Counted from the first letter of the stretch, positions 9,227 to 17,935 are shown. The stretch is 64,000 nucleotides of DNA from Gemmobacter nectariphilus DSM 15620 (GCF_000429765.1 NZ_AUCM01000013.1:28971-92970); one strand, 5' to 3'. The notes: generated by a model from the letters alone, not told the origin. Made by a program: numbers and translations.

Positions 9227-9448
9227 TCAGCCCTGCCAGAAGGGTTTGAGCGATTCGGCCCGTGCATCGACCGGGTCCAGCCCGATGTCGCGCAAAAGAT
9301 GCGGGTCGAGATGTCGGATCGCGCGGCGGGTGCGGCGACGGGTTTCCCAAGCCACGACGATCAGCGCGATCGCCAGAACGATCCGCGAGAGTGGGGGCAA
9401 GGGGCGCATCGCGCTGTCAAGGGCGATGCCTGCATGAGTCGACGGCAT
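9227..9448 (-). CDS. DUF1127 (YjiS-like) small protein
   Basis: 73 residues. A hydrophobic segment LSRIVLAIALIVVAW (about 20-34) is followed by the DUF1127 block RAIRHLDPHLLRDIGLDPVDA and a terminal KPFWQG. Three consecutive ATG codons lie at 9454, 9451 and 9448; the last gives the best spacing (six bases) to AGGTGG, so I chose 9448. DUF1127 proteins of Rhodobacteraceae are small, often stress-induced, and some affect RNA turnover or phosphate uptake; the role here is not known. It is divergent from the MocR gene and shares its operator-like region, so MocR may control it. Confidence 0.8.
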   Translation of the reverse strand: MPSTHAGIALDSAMRPLPPLSRIVLAIALIVVAWETRRRTRRAIRHLDPHLLRDIGLDPVDARAESLKPFWQG

Positions 9449-9454
9449 CATCAT

Positions 9455-9550
9455 CCACCTTTTGTATTGATACAATCCGATAAAGCTCGTATCAATCCCA
9501 TACATTGTGCTGATGGCAGCCACCAGAGAAACTTTGTGATGAATACAATC
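9455..9550. promoter_or_regulatory. operator-like repeats between DUF1127 and MocR genes
   Basis: A perfect inverted repeat TTGTAT-TG-ATACAA at 9462-9475. Related half-sites follow: GTATCAATC at 9489-9497, CATACATTG at about 9500-9508, and ATACAATC again at 9543-9550 inside the start of the MocR gene. The AT-rich block stands out from its surroundings. MocR-type regulators commonly bind such repeats next to their own gene. Confidence 0.55.
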
Positions 9551-10924
9551 TGGACTCCCGATCTGTCGGCCTTTGACGGGCCCAAGTATCAGGCCCTTGC
9601 ACGGGCCATGCGCGATGCGGTGCGGCGGGGCGATCTGCCGCCGGGCGCGCAATTGCCCACCGTGCGCGATCTGGCCTGGCGGTTGGGCATCACGCCGGGA
9701 ACGGTGGCGCGCGCCTATCAGCTGGCCACGCAAGAGGGGCTGGCCGAGGCCGTGGTGGGCCGCGGCACCTTCATCGCCGAACCTTCGCGCCCTGGCCCGC
9801 GCGTTCCGCTGCATGTCGAACCCGATACCCGCGTGATCGACATGCGCTCGCCGCAAATGCCCGAGGTCGGGCAGGGCGATGCCATTGCCCAGGCGATGCG
9901 CGCGGCGGCCGGGCGGCTGGAAGGGGCCTGGCTTGGCTATCCGGCGCAGCGCGATGAAATGCCCCTGCGCCATGCGGTTTGCGGCTGGCTGTCCGATCTG
10001 GTGCTTGGGCCGGTCGCGGCCGAGGATATCGCGCTGGTCAACGGGGGGCAGCATGGCATCAACGTGGTGATGCAATGCGTCTTGCGCGGCGAGCGTCCGG
10101 TCGTGCTGACCGAGGATCTGGCCTATCCGGGCCTGCGCCATGCCGCGCGGCTGGTGCGGGCGGAAACGGTGGGCGTTGAAACCGACAATCAGGGGATGCG
10201 CCCCGATGCGTTTGAGGCTGCGTGCCGGCGCCACATGCCCAAGCTGGTCTGCCTGACGACCGAGGCACAGAACCCGACGACCGCCCGCATGGGGGTGCAG
10301 CGCCGCGCCGATCTGGCCGAGATCGCGCGGGCGCATGAGGTCTTTGTGCTCGAGGACGACTGCTATTCGGTCGCGGGCGATCGCCTGCCGGCCTTTCGGG
10401 CCCTGGCCCCAGAACGCACCTTCTATGTCGGCAGCCTGTCCAAATCGGTCTCGCCCGCGCTGCGGCTGGGCTGGGTGTTGTGCCCGGTCGGCATGGGCGA
10501 TGCGGGCCGTCTGACCGTGCAGCACGGACAATTCGCCCTGTCGCGCCCGCTGACCGCGATCTGCGAGGAACTGCTGCTGTCGGGCGCCGCCCGGCGCCTG
10601 CGCGATGGCGTGCGCGAGGAGCTGTCGGCGCGGACCGAGGCGATGGTCAATGCCCTTGGCGCCTTTGATCTGGCCTGGCAGGCGGGGTTGCCCTTTGCCT
10701 GGCTGCATCTGCCGATCGGCTGGCGCGCCTCGACCTTTGCCCGCGCGGCCGAGGCCGAGGGCGTCTTGCTGCGCACCGCCGATGAATATGCCCTGGTTCA
10801 TGGTCGCGCGCCCAATGCCGTGCGCCTTGCCATCCCCGGAGATGTGAGCCGCGAGCGGTTCGAGCAGGGCCTTGCGGTGCTGACCCGGCTTCTGGGCGCG
10901 CCGCCGGCCGATCTGCCGGTCTGA
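9539..10924 (+). CDS. MocR-type transcription regulator (GntR HTH fused to PLP aminotransferase domain)
   Basis: 461 residues. N-terminal winged helix (about 10-75) with LPTVRDLAWRLGITPGTVARAYQLATQEG, then a fold-type I aminotransferase domain; the PLP lysine is in YVGSLSKSVSPALRLGW. The frame stays open upstream to 9134, but the GntR domain begins just after the ATG at 9539, so that start is used. MocR proteins are PLP-responsive regulators of, for example, pyridoxine, GABA or ectoine genes. The ligand and targets cannot be read. The only neighbour sharing its control region is the DUF1127 gene. Confidence 0.88.
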   Translation: MNTIWTPDLSAFDGPKYQALARAMRDAVRRGDLPPGAQLPTVRDLAWRLGITPGTVARAYQLATQEGLAEAVVGRGTFIAEPSRPGPRVPLHVEPDTRVIDMRSPQMPEVGQGDAIAQAMRAAAGRLEGAWLGYPAQRDEMPLRHAVCGWLSDLVLGPVAAEDIALVNGGQHGINVVMQCVLRGERPVVLTEDLAYPGLRHAARLVRAETVGVETDNQGMRPDAFEAACRRHMPKLVCLTTEAQNPTTARMGVQRRADLAEIARAHEVFVLEDDCYSVAGDRLPAFRALAPERTFYVGSLSKSVSPALRLGWVLCPVGMGDAGRLTVQHGQFALSRPLTAICEELLLSGAARRLRDGVREELSARTEAMVNALGAFDLAWQAGLPFAWLHLPIGWRASTFARAAEAEGVLLRTADEYALVHGRAPNAVRLAIPGDVSRERFEQGLAVLTRLLGAPPADLPV

Positions 10925-11030
10925 TGTGTGGCAGGAAAGACTCGGGCGCCGGCGGATTTTCGCCGCCCCGTTGACCCATGGTCAGCAAGCGGCGAAAGTC
11001 TGCCGAACAGAGCAGCAACGAGACCAGAAC

Positions 11031-11291
11031 ATGGCCGCCAGTTTCTCCTATCACAGCGCCCGCGGCGCTTCGGATTTTCTGGGCCTTCGCCGCAGCCGGC
11101 GCGGGCAGACCGAGATTGTCTATGACGATGGCATCGCCTGCCGCATCGTCTGGCGCGTCATCACAGAGGTGCCGGACGAGGCCCCGCTGCGCGAGGCGCT
11201 GGAAAGCGCGGTGGCAGAAATGCGCGTCTTGCCCGCGCTTTACGCGGAACTGAAACGCCGCGCCATCGCGATCGAGGCCATCGCGCGCTGA
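11031..11291 (+). CDS. hypothetical protein (86 aa)
   Basis: MAASFSYHSARGASDFLGLR onwards; a beta-rich middle (QTEIVYDDGIACRIVWRVI) and a helical C-terminus. No motif recognised. The frame opens earlier (10926), but the part before 11031 is unlike protein-coding sequence and the ATG at 11031 is the plausible start; the ribosome binding site is weak. It lies between the MocR gene and the ABC transporter with no obvious tie to either. Confidence 0.5.
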   Translation: MAASFSYHSARGASDFLGLRRSRRGQTEIVYDDGIACRIVWRVITEVPDEAPLREALESAVAEMRVLPALYAELKRRAIAIEAIAR

Positions 11292-11359
11292 ATCACTTCC
11301 CTTCGCGCCGACCCTGTGCAAGATGAATGGAAACACCGATCCGTCCGACAGGGGGCGTC

Positions 11360-12247
11360 ATGAGTTCCGAAGGCGCGCTGCACCGGCTTCGCCGGTCCGA
11401 GGCAGCAAACGGGCTGGCTTTGATCAGCCCTCCGGCGATCTATGCCGTGCTGCTGCTGGCCGCCCCCCTTGGGCTGCTGTTCCTGTATTCCTTCCTGAAG
11501 GATGGTTATCTGACCATCATCTGGGAATTCTCGCTGCAGAACTACATCGATGCCTGGGGCGATCCCCTGGTGCGCACGGTCATGCTGCGATCCTTGTGGG
11601 TCGCCATGATGGTGACGCTGGTGACGGTGGTGCTGGCCTTTCCGGTCGCCTATTTCGTCAGCTTTCATGTCCAGCCCTCGCGCAAGAGCATGTGGCTGTT
11701 CCTGATCACCATTCCGTTCTGGACCAGCTATCTGATCCGGGTCTTCCTGTGGAAGGTGATCCTGGGCTTCAACGGGGTGATCAATTCGGGGCTGATCGGC
11801 CTTGGCATCATCGACGAGCCGCTGACCTTCATTCTGTATAACGTCAATTCGGTGGTGATCACGCTGGCCCATGCCTATGCGCCCTTTGCCATCCTGCCGA
11901 TCTTCGTGGCGCTGGAAAAGATCGACCGTTCCTTGCTCGAGGCGGGGCAGGATTTGGGCGAAAGCCAGCTGATGACCTTCTGGCGCGTCACCCTGCCGCT
12001 GGCCATGCCGGGCGTCATTGCCTCGGTGCTGATCGTGTTCATTCCGACCATTGGCGATTACGTCACGCCCCAGCTGCTGGGCGGGCCCGAAGGGCGGATG
12101 GTCGCGAACCTGATCCAGCTGCAATATCTGCGGCTTGACAACTATCCGGCCGGCTCGGCCATCGCGGTTTCCGCCATGCTGATGGTCACGGCGATCAGCC
12201 TGATCTTCCTGTTCCTCAACCGTCGTTTCCTGCGGGGTCCGAAATGA
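11360..12247 (+). CDS. ABC transporter permease, spermidine/putrescine type (PotB-like)
   Basis: 295 residues, six predicted transmembrane segments, starting MSSEGALHRLRRSEAANGLA. The cytoplasmic EAA loop reads LLEAGQDLGESQLMTFWRVTLPLAMPG. GDYVTPQLLGG is characteristic of PotB/PotH permeases. Start at 11360 follows AGGGGG; an earlier in-frame ATG at 11327 lacks a site. First gene of a three-gene operon (overlapping ATGA with the next). The missing periplasmic binding protein must be encoded elsewhere, so the substrate (polyamine or related) is inferred from family only. Confidence 0.9.
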   Translation: MSSEGALHRLRRSEAANGLALISPPAIYAVLLLAAPLGLLFLYSFLKDGYLTIIWEFSLQNYIDAWGDPLVRTVMLRSLWVAMMVTLVTVVLAFPVAYFVSFHVQPSRKSMWLFLITIPFWTSYLIRVFLWKVILGFNGVINSGLIGLGIIDEPLTFILYNVNSVVITLAHAYAPFAILPIFVALEKIDRSLLEAGQDLGESQLMTFWRVTLPLAMPGVIASVLIVFIPTIGDYVTPQLLGGPEGRMVANLIQLQYLRLDNYPAGSAIAVSAMLMVTAISLIFLFLNRRFLRGPK

Positions 12248-13053
12248 GCGGCGGCCGCCTGTTCAAGACCTATGCGGTCGCCTACCTGCTGTTCCTGTAT
12301 GCGCCGATCATCCTGTTGCCGATCTTTGCCTTCAACGATGGGACGATCATCGCCTTTCCGTTGCAAGGCTTCACCACCAAGTGGTTCGAGGCGATGGTGT
12401 CCACCCCCACGCTGCATACGGCGGTGAAGAATTCGCTGATCATCGCGGTGTCCTCGGCGGTGCTGGCGACCTGCCTTGGCATCTTCACCGCCCGCGCGGC
12501 CACGCGCTACAACTTTCCGGGCAAGGGGGGCATCGCCGGGCTGGTCATGCTGCCGCTGGTGCTGCCGGAAATCATCGTGGCGGTGTCGCTGTTCGGGGTG
12601 CTGCTGGGCCTTGGCATTCCGCTGACGATCTGGACGGTGATCCTGGGCCATGTGCTGATCTGCACGCCCTATGCGGTGGCGATCCTGAATTCGGCCTTCC
12701 AGTCGCTGGACCGCTCGCTGGAAGAGGCCGCCTATGATCTGGGCGAGACGCGCTGGTCAACCTTTCGCCTGATCATCCTGCCGCTGGTGGCACCGGGGAT
12801 CGTGTCGTCGCTGCTGATCTCGTTCACCATCAGCCTTGATGAGTTCATCATCGCCTTCTTCCTTGCAGGGACCGAACCCACGCTGCCGGTCTACATCTTC
12901 TCGCAGTTCCGGTTCCCGCAATCGGTTCCCGTGATCATGGCGCTGGGGACCATCCTGGTGCTGCTGTCCATCGTCCTTCTGACTGTCGCCGAATATTTCC
13001 GCCGCCGCGGTATCGCGAAATCCGGCGGCAAGGATACCGGAGGTTTCCTGTGA
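12244..13053 (+). CDS. ABC transporter permease, spermidine/putrescine type (PotC-like)
   Basis: 269 residues, six transmembrane segments; EAA loop LEEAAYDLGETRWSTFRLIILP followed by the PotC/PotI hallmark SFTISLDEFIIAFFLAG. Pairs with the upstream permease to form the membrane channel. Starts inside the upstream stop (ATGA) and its own stop overlaps the GTG start of the ATPase, so the three genes are tightly coupled. Confidence 0.9.
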   Translation: MSGGRLFKTYAVAYLLFLYAPIILLPIFAFNDGTIIAFPLQGFTTKWFEAMVSTPTLHTAVKNSLIIAVSSAVLATCLGIFTARAATRYNFPGKGGIAGLVMLPLVLPEIIVAVSLFGVLLGLGIPLTIWTVILGHVLICTPYAVAILNSAFQSLDRSLEEAAYDLGETRWSTFRLIILPLVAPGIVSSLLISFTISLDEFIIAFFLAGTEPTLPVYIFSQFRFPQSVPVIMALGTILVLLSIVLLTVAEYFRRRGIAKSGGKDTGGFL

Positions 13054-14186
13054 GCACGCCTGCACCTTCCCTCGCCAAAGCCTCCGAAGCCGAACGTGCC
13101 GCCCGCAAGCCGCTGATCGAGCTGGAGAACATCCAGAAATACTATGGCGATTACCACGCCCTGCGCGGGATCACCGCAACGATCCGGCAAGGCGAGTTCT
13201 TTTCGCTGCTGGGGCCGTCGGGCTGCGGCAAGACCACGCTTTTGCGCACCATCGCGGGGTTCGAGGAGGTATCTTCGGGCATCCTGAAGATCGACGGGCG
13301 CAGCATGGACGGGGTGCCGGCGAACCGGCGCCCGACCAACATGGTGTTCCAGTCCTATGCCATCTTCCCGCATCTGTCGGTGGAGCAGAATGTCGGCTTC
13401 GGCCTGCGCCGCGATCCGCGTTCGGCCGCCGAAAAGGACCGCGCCGTGCAAGAGGCGCTCGAGATGGTCGGCCTCAAGGGCTATGGCAAGCGCGCCGCCC
13501 ATGCGCTTTCGGGCGGCCAGCGTCAGCGTGTGGCTTTGGCGCGGGCGCTGATCCTCAAGCCCAAGGTGCTGCTGCTGGACGAACCCCTGTCGGCGCTTGA
13601 CAAGAAGATGCGCGAGCAGATGCAGGTCGAGCTGATCAAGCTGCAGCGTCAGGTCGGCATCACCTTCATTCTGGTCACGCATGATCAGGAAGAGGCGCTG
13701 GTGATGTCCGACCGGATAGCCGTGATGTTCGAAGGCCAGATCGCGCAACTGGACGATCCCGAAACGCTGTACCGGCTGCCGAAATCGCGGCAGGTGGCGG
13801 ATTTCATCGGCACGATGAACTTCCTGCCGGCAACGATTGCGGCGCAAACCGCGGATGGATTCGATGTCGATGTGGCAGGTCTGGGGCGGTGCCACATCGG
13901 CGCCCGCCAGTCCCCCGGCGCGGTGACGGGCGAGGTGTCGGTCGGCTTCCGGCCGGAGACGCTGACGCTGCTGTATGAAGGCCAGCAGGCTACCGACCGC
14001 GAAAGCCCCGGCGTGATCGAGGAAGTCGTCTATTACGGCGACATGACCTATTACGACGTCAAGCTTGACGGCGTGGCCGTCCCGGTGCGGCTGTCGATGC
14101 GCAACGTCTTTGGCCGCCCGGTGCTGGATCGCGGCACGCGCACGCGCGTCGCCTGGTCGCCCGGCGCGCTGGTTCTGTTTCGCTAG
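13050..14186 (+). CDS. ABC transporter ATP-binding protein, spermidine/putrescine type (PotA-like)
   Basis: 378 residues from a GTG start overlapping the upstream TGA. Nucleotide-binding domain with Walker A GPSGCGKTT (about 58-66), signature LSGGQRQRVALARA, Walker B VLLLDEPLSALD, and a C-terminal TOBE regulatory domain (about 270-378, GFRPETLTLL). Powers import through the two permeases just upstream. A 103-base composite repeat follows 57 bases after the stop. Confidence 0.92.
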   Translation: MSTPAPSLAKASEAERAARKPLIELENIQKYYGDYHALRGITATIRQGEFFSLLGPSGCGKTTLLRTIAGFEEVSSGILKIDGRSMDGVPANRRPTNMVFQSYAIFPHLSVEQNVGFGLRRDPRSAAEKDRAVQEALEMVGLKGYGKRAAHALSGGQRQRVALARALILKPKVLLLDEPLSALDKKMREQMQVELIKLQRQVGITFILVTHDQEEALVMSDRIAVMFEGQIAQLDDPETLYRLPKSRQVADFIGTMNFLPATIAAQTADGFDVDVAGLGRCHIGARQSPGAVTGEVSVGFRPETLTLLYEGQQATDRESPGVIEEVVYYGDMTYYDVKLDGVAVPVRLSMRNVFGRPVLDRGTRTRVAWSPGALVLFR

Positions 14187-14482
14187 ATCCGTCTCGGGCC
14201 ACGGCGCCATGAACCCGTCGGGACGCACTCGGCAGTTCGTCGCGCTCCCGCACCCTTGCGCCGCCCAAGGGCGGCACAAGGGTTTGGGCCGGGCGCCGCG
14301 CAAGCGCGGCGTGCCTCCGGCGGGGGTATTTGGAAAAAGGCAAAGCCTGCCGGGGCAGGCCAGGCTGATGGCAGGCTTGCAAGGTGGACAGGCTCTCTGA
14401 ATGGGGGCGCAAAATTTCCCGCGAAAATCTGTCTTTGGCCGCTTGACGCCCCCCGGCGCATCCTGTAGTTCACCCCTCACGC
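14187..14482 (+). promoter_or_regulatory. intergenic stretch: composite repeat and tRNA-Asp promoter 1
   Basis: Holds repeat copy 5 (14244-14346). The tRNA promoter is TTGACG at 14443-14448, a 17-base spacer and TAGTTC at 14466-14471, twelve bases before the tRNA. No gene is seen. Confidence 0.6.
14244..14346 (+). repeat. composite intergenic repeat, copy 5 (type B)
   Basis: Starts GCTCCCGCA; hairpin 1 pairs CCCTTG/CAAGGG and GCCGCCC/GGGCGGC (14252-14282); TTTGGGCCGGG; hairpin 2 CGCCGCGC-AA-GCGCGGCG (14294-14311); then TGCCTCCGGCGGGGG and the tail TATTTGGAAAAAGGCAAAG. Lies 3' of the PotA-like gene in its orientation. This is the fullest type B copy. Confidence 0.8.
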
Positions 14483-14559
14483 GCGGTTGTAGCTCAGTCG
14501 GTTAGAGTACCGGCCTGTCACGCCGGGGGTCGCGGGTTCGAGCCCCGTCAACCGCGCCA
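14483..14559 (+). tRNA. tRNA-Asp (GTC), copy 1
   Basis: Acceptor GCGGTTG pairs with CAACCGC, discriminator G and encoded CCA at the end. D arm AGCTC...GAGT, anticodon arm CCGGC-CTGTCAC-GCCGG with anticodon GTC at 14517-14519, T arm GCGGG-TTCGAGC-CCCGT. All stems close. Confidence 0.97.
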
Positions 14560-14742
14560 CTTTCCTTCTTCCATCAAAGGCTTCCGCAGGGTTTCGCATC
14601 CTTGGATCTGTCTGCCTGTGGCGTCACCCTTTGGTGAAATCCTTGGTGGGTGCGGGTTGCACGCGCCCCAGGGCATCGCGATCCAGCAGCTGCCAGAGGC
14701 TGCGAATTTTCCGTGAAAAATCCGTCACCTTCCGCTTGACGC

Positions 14743-14775
14743 CCCCCGGCGCATCCTATACTTCACCCCCCACGC
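14743..14775 (+). promoter_or_regulatory. tRNA-Asp promoter 2 (spacer and -10)
   Basis: TTGACG at 14736-14741 begins the same promoter block as for copy 1, followed by CCCCCCGGCGCATCCTATAC. The -10 is TACTTC (17-base spacer) or TATACT (15). Sequence from about 14710 repeats that before copy 1 with few changes, so promoter and tRNA were duplicated together. Confidence 0.6.
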
Positions 14776-14852
14776 GCGGTTGTAGCTCAGTCGGTTAGAG
14801 TACCGGCCTGTCACGCCGGGGGTCGCGGGTTCGAGCCCCGTCAACCGCGCCA
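14776..14852 (+). tRNA. tRNA-Asp (GTC), copy 2
   Basis: Identical over 77 bases to the copy 293 bases upstream; anticodon GTC at 14810-14812; encoded CCA. A tandem duplication including the promoter. Confidence 0.97.
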
Positions 14853-16404
14853 CTTTTCTTCCAAAATCAAACGACTGAGCATATGTGGTGTCTGCTGCAT
14901 GCCAGTCCTGTTGTTTCGCTCCACATCCCGTGCAGGAGGCGCGCCGCGCTTGCGCGGCGCTTGGCCCAAAGCCCCGTGCCGGGCCATGGCCCGGCTCGGG
15001 GGTGCGGGAGCACCTCGGCCAGCCGCACGAGCGGGCCAGCTGTACCATGTGGCGGCGCTTCGCCCGTCGGATCGCTGGCAAATGTCATGGGGCCGCCGCT
15101 TTCGCCCGACACGACCGTGGCCACCCGCCGGCCCGCCTTATGGCTGCGCTCAGGCAACAGCCTGCAAGCGTTGCCGCTTGCGCGCCCTTGGCAAGCTTGC
15201 GGGGGCCAGCCGGGCAAACCGCGCGGCGCCGGTGATCTGCGGCGCGTCCGTGGCCAGGCCAGGCACCATGAATGTCCAGCGTCGCCCGCACAGGCGAGCT
15301 CAGGGTGTGCCCGTCGGCAAGGGTGCGGGCCTCGGATGACAGCGTCGCTTTGCCCGCATGGGCCGATACGATGGCCAACACCTTGATGCAGCCCCGGCGC
15401 ATCCTGCGCTGCATTCACGCCGCAGGTGCCCGATCCGCAGCTGATCGCAAGATGAACCATATCCGGATCGGCCGGTGGACCACTGCAGCCCATGGGCCAC
15501 AACGCCGCGGACAAGCCTGCGGCGACGGGGTTGGCCTTGTTAAAGGTCTTTCCGTCCTTGTGCAGCTTTGCCCCGTAAAGTCCTATGAAAGCGTTCTTTT
15601 CCACGCGAGTTCCCGTGGCATGTGACCCCCGCGCGCAGGATCCTCGCCGTTACCGAGAGGGCCTCGCCTTTCCCGTGATGGCCGCGCCTGGCCGTGAGGA
15701 TGCGGGGGGCACTCTGCACCCACCGTCTCTCGACAAGCGTCGCGCTGCGCGCCGATGGCGGGGGCCAGTGATACCGCGGGGGCGGGGCCTCGGCATGAAC
15801 CAGCTCTGCGGCTGCGTCCAGTTCGGCCATGTGCCGTTGCCAGCCCCCCGACGACCCGCCGAGATGACACCATCACCAAGGCGATCGAGGCCGGATCACG
15901 CTTGCGTCCTTTGATGCCTGGCGGAACGGCGATGATGCTGCGCCACGGGACGATCAGACGGCGGCGCTGCGGCCGTTCAGCGACCCGCCATTTCGGGGTC
16001 TGCGTGGGCGGGCAAGGCGATTGTCTCTATGGAAGAGCGCGCCAATTGGCTGCTGCCCGCTGACATGGCCCCCAGTCGGCAGAGGATGCGCGGCGCGCTG
16101 GCGGCCTTCCGGCATGAAGGTCACCGTGCCGTTCCTGGCCGAGGCGCTGTTTGAGACCAGGGCGGATCAGATGGTCGCCTTGCAGGACAGTCTGTCCGGA
16201 ATAACGCCCCGGGTTGCGCTGCCTCGCGCTGTTGCCCGATACGGTCACCCTGTCGTGCCCGGTGTCGAACCTGCGCCGGTGACCGATGGTGGCCCCGCCC
16301 CCGGGGGCATTCCTGTCGCCAGGCTGAAGGGCCCGGGTCGGCTTTGCCATTCCTTAACCCGGCTGCGGCACTCTGACAGGGAACCAGAGCCGAAGGAGAA
16401 GCCT
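14853..16404. other. 1.5-kb stretch without an intact gene; eroded coding sequence suspected
   Basis: Several open frames run on both strands but none shows a recognisable protein. On the minus strand between about 15600 and 15020 coding-like pieces appear in shifting frames (for example AIVSAHAGKATLSSEARTLA and RVATVVSGESGGPMTF), suggesting a gene broken by frameshifts, with repeat copy 6 at its 3' end. The original family could not be identified. 15600-16400 holds no gene I can support. Confidence 0.4.
14933..15011 (-). repeat. composite intergenic repeat, copy 6 (type B, inverted, tail degenerate)
   Basis: Perfect stem GCGCCGCGC-TT-GCGCGGCGC (14941-14960), TTGGCCCAAAG, then nested stems CCCCG/CGGGG and GCCGGGCC-AT-GGCCCGGC (14972-15001) and TGCGGGAGC. 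This is the reverse complement of the architecture of copy 5; the TATTTGG tail is no longer recognisable. Confidence 0.7.
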
Positions 16405-16635
16405 TTGCCCGATCCTGCTGTTGACCCCGCCTCCGACCTTGCACCGCTGCTTGCAGAACTGGACAGTCTGGCCGAACAGGCCACCGCGCTGCGTGTGCGG
16501 ATTGCGCGCTTGTCTGCGGCGTCTTCGGGGGCGCGCCCGGGGTGGCCGATCCGCCGGCTCGGCGATGAAACGCAAAGCGCCGCCACCCGGCCGGGCAGCG
16601 GCGCCTTGCGTCTTGTCGCGGGTCAGGCCTGCTGA
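16405..16635 (+). CDS. possible small protein with TTG start (76 aa)
   Basis: TTG at 16405 follows AAGGAG with good spacing. The first 40 residues (PLLAELDSLAEQATALRVRI) look like an amphipathic helix. However the frame then runs through a strong hairpin that looks like the terminator of the minus-strand gene and overlaps that gene's end, so the C-terminus is doubtful. No family recognised. Confidence 0.3.
   Translation: MPDPAVDPASDLAPLLAELDSLAEQATALRVRIARLSAASSGARPGWPIRRLGDETQSAATRPGSGALRLVAGQAC
16571..16610 (-). terminator. hairpin downstream of the TIGR01244 gene
   Basis: Thirteen-base arms CGCAAAGCGCCGC and GCGGCGCCTTGCG with one mismatch, loop containing CCCGGCCGGG. Lies 13 bases beyond the stop of the minus-strand gene; no long T run. 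Confidence 0.5.
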
Positions 16636-17054
16636 GCGGCCAGCGTGTCGATCTGGTCGCGCCACATTTCCATCTGATAGCCATGGCGCGAGGGCAGGGC
16701 AATGATGTCATCGGTCGGGCGCTTGCCCGCCTCGCTCAGCGCCCAGACGATCGAGGAGCGGTTGCCCGAGGCGCAATAGGCCAGCACCGGGCCGTTGGCG
16801 CCCGCGATCGCGCTGCCCTGGGCGGTCACGTTGTCCATGGTGATCGCACCGCCAACGACCGGGTTCGCCACGAACTCCAGCCCCAGCGCCTCGGCTGCGG
16901 CCTTCATGGCTGCGGCATGGTGACTGGGCGGGATTTCCGCGTCGGGTCGGTTGTCGATGATGCGCACGAAGCCGGCGGCCTTGATGGCCGGCAAATCCTC
17001 GGGGTCGATCTGCGGGCTGACCGAATAGCTGGGCGTGATCTGGCGAATGTCCAT
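16623..17054 (-). CDS. TIGR01244 family sulfur transferase/phosphatase-like protein
   Basis: 143 residues, MDIRQITPSYSVSPQIDPED, a DUF442/dual-specificity-phosphatase-like fold with the P-loop CASGNRSS (Cys about 93). In many alphaproteobacteria this domain is fused or adjacent to the ETHE1-like Blh hydrolase and works in sulfide/persulfide handling. Last gene of a four-gene minus-strand operon (Blh-like hydrolase, two YeeE/YedE proteins, this one), ten bases after the preceding stop. Confidence 0.85.
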   Translation of the reverse strand: MDIRQITPSYSVSPQIDPEDLPAIKAAGFVRIIDNRPDAEIPPSHHAAAMKAAAEALGLEFVANPVVGGAITMDNVTAQGSAIAGANGPVLAYCASGNRSSIVWALSEAGKRPTDDIIALPSRHGYQMEMWRDQIDTLAAQQA

Positions 17055-17064
17055 GGGCTGGTCC

Positions 17065-17499
17065 TCAGGCGGTCTTGGGCTGGGGCGCCCGGGCGTTGAA
17101 CACGGGCGCGATACCCATACCTGCCATCATGGCCAGCATGAACACAAGCCCGCCCAGCCCCCCGAACGACAGCGAGGCCATGGCCGGGCCCGGGCACAGC
17201 CCCGCCAGACCCCAACCCGCGCCAAACAGCAGCGAGCCGACGATCAGCCGCGTGCTCAGGCGCTGTGCGGGGGGCTCGGGCAGGGCATTGCCCAGAACCG
17301 CGACGCGCCGCCGCGCGGCCACGCGCCAGGCGATGGCCATGGGGATGATCGCGCCGCCCATCACGAAGGCCAGCGTCGGATCCCAGGCACCGAAGATGTC
17401 CAGCCAGCCCTGCACCTTGGTCGTGTCCACCATGCCCGAGATCAGCAGGCCCAGACCGAACAGCCCGCCCGACAGGGCAGCAAAAAGGTTGCGCTTCAT
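17065..17499 (-). CDS. YeeE/YedE family membrane protein, second half-unit
   Basis: 144 residues, four hydrophobic segments, with GLCPGPAMASLSFGG, the conserved Cys loop of the thiosulfate/sulfur permease family (TsuA/PmpB-like). Start taken at 17499, one base after the stop of the upstream partner; the longer open frame is a shadow. Two half-length proteins together match one full YeeE, so they probably form one transporter for a reduced sulfur compound in the inner membrane. Confidence 0.85.
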   Translation of the reverse strand: MKRNLFAALSGGLFGLGLLISGMVDTTKVQGWLDIFGAWDPTLAFVMGGAIIPMAIAWRVAARRRVAVLGNALPEPPAQRLSTRLIVGSLLFGAGWGLAGLCPGPAMASLSFGGLGGLVFMLAMMAGMGIAPVFNARAPQPKTA

Positions 17500-17500
17500 G

Positions 17501-17935
17501 TCAGATGATCCCCAGCCAGTGCCGTGCCGCCACCATGATGACCCCGCCTGCCAGCAGATAGGCAAAGGTCGCCGCAATCCCGCGCAGCGACAGGCGCGAG
17601 ATGCCGCACACCCCGTGGCCCGAGGTGCAGCCATTGGCCAGCCGTGTGCCAAGGCCAACCAGCAGCCCGGCGACGATCACGACCCAAAGGTTTGACGTCA
17701 CATGGGTTTGCGCCCCGCCCACCAGCGCGGCGCCAATGGCCGGCACCAGCACAAGGCCGGCGATGAAGGACGCACGTTCGGCCCAGGTGGCCCAGCCCGT
17801 GCGGTCCACCAGCCCGCCCAGAATGCCCGAGGCCCCCATCACGCGCCCGTTGAGCAAAAGATAGACCGAACCGGCGACCCCGATGATGAGGCCACCAACC
17901 AGGCCATAGACCCAGTCGATCGGATTGATAAGCAT
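17501..17935 (-). CDS. YeeE/YedE family membrane protein, first half-unit
   Basis: 144 residues starting MLINPIDWVYGLVGGLIIGV, four or more hydrophobic segments, and the signature GCTSGHGVCGISRLS whose cysteines are needed for thiosulfate passage in characterised homologues. Partner of the following gene. A GGGCCGG...CCGGCCC hairpin (17981-18002) lies between the hydrolase gene and this one and may trim expression. Confidence 0.88.
   Translation of the reverse strand: MLINPIDWVYGLVGGLIIGVAGSVYLLLNGRVMGASGILGGLVDRTGWATWAERASFIAGLVLVPAIGAALVGGAQTHVTSNLWVVIVAGLLVGLGTRLANGCTSGHGVCGISRLSLRGIAATFAYLLAGGVIMVAARHWLGII

Noticed and set aside
14725..15081. Minus-strand open frame with RLTGLEPATPGVTGRYSNRL
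   Set aside because: Antisense of tRNA-Asp copy 2; not a gene.
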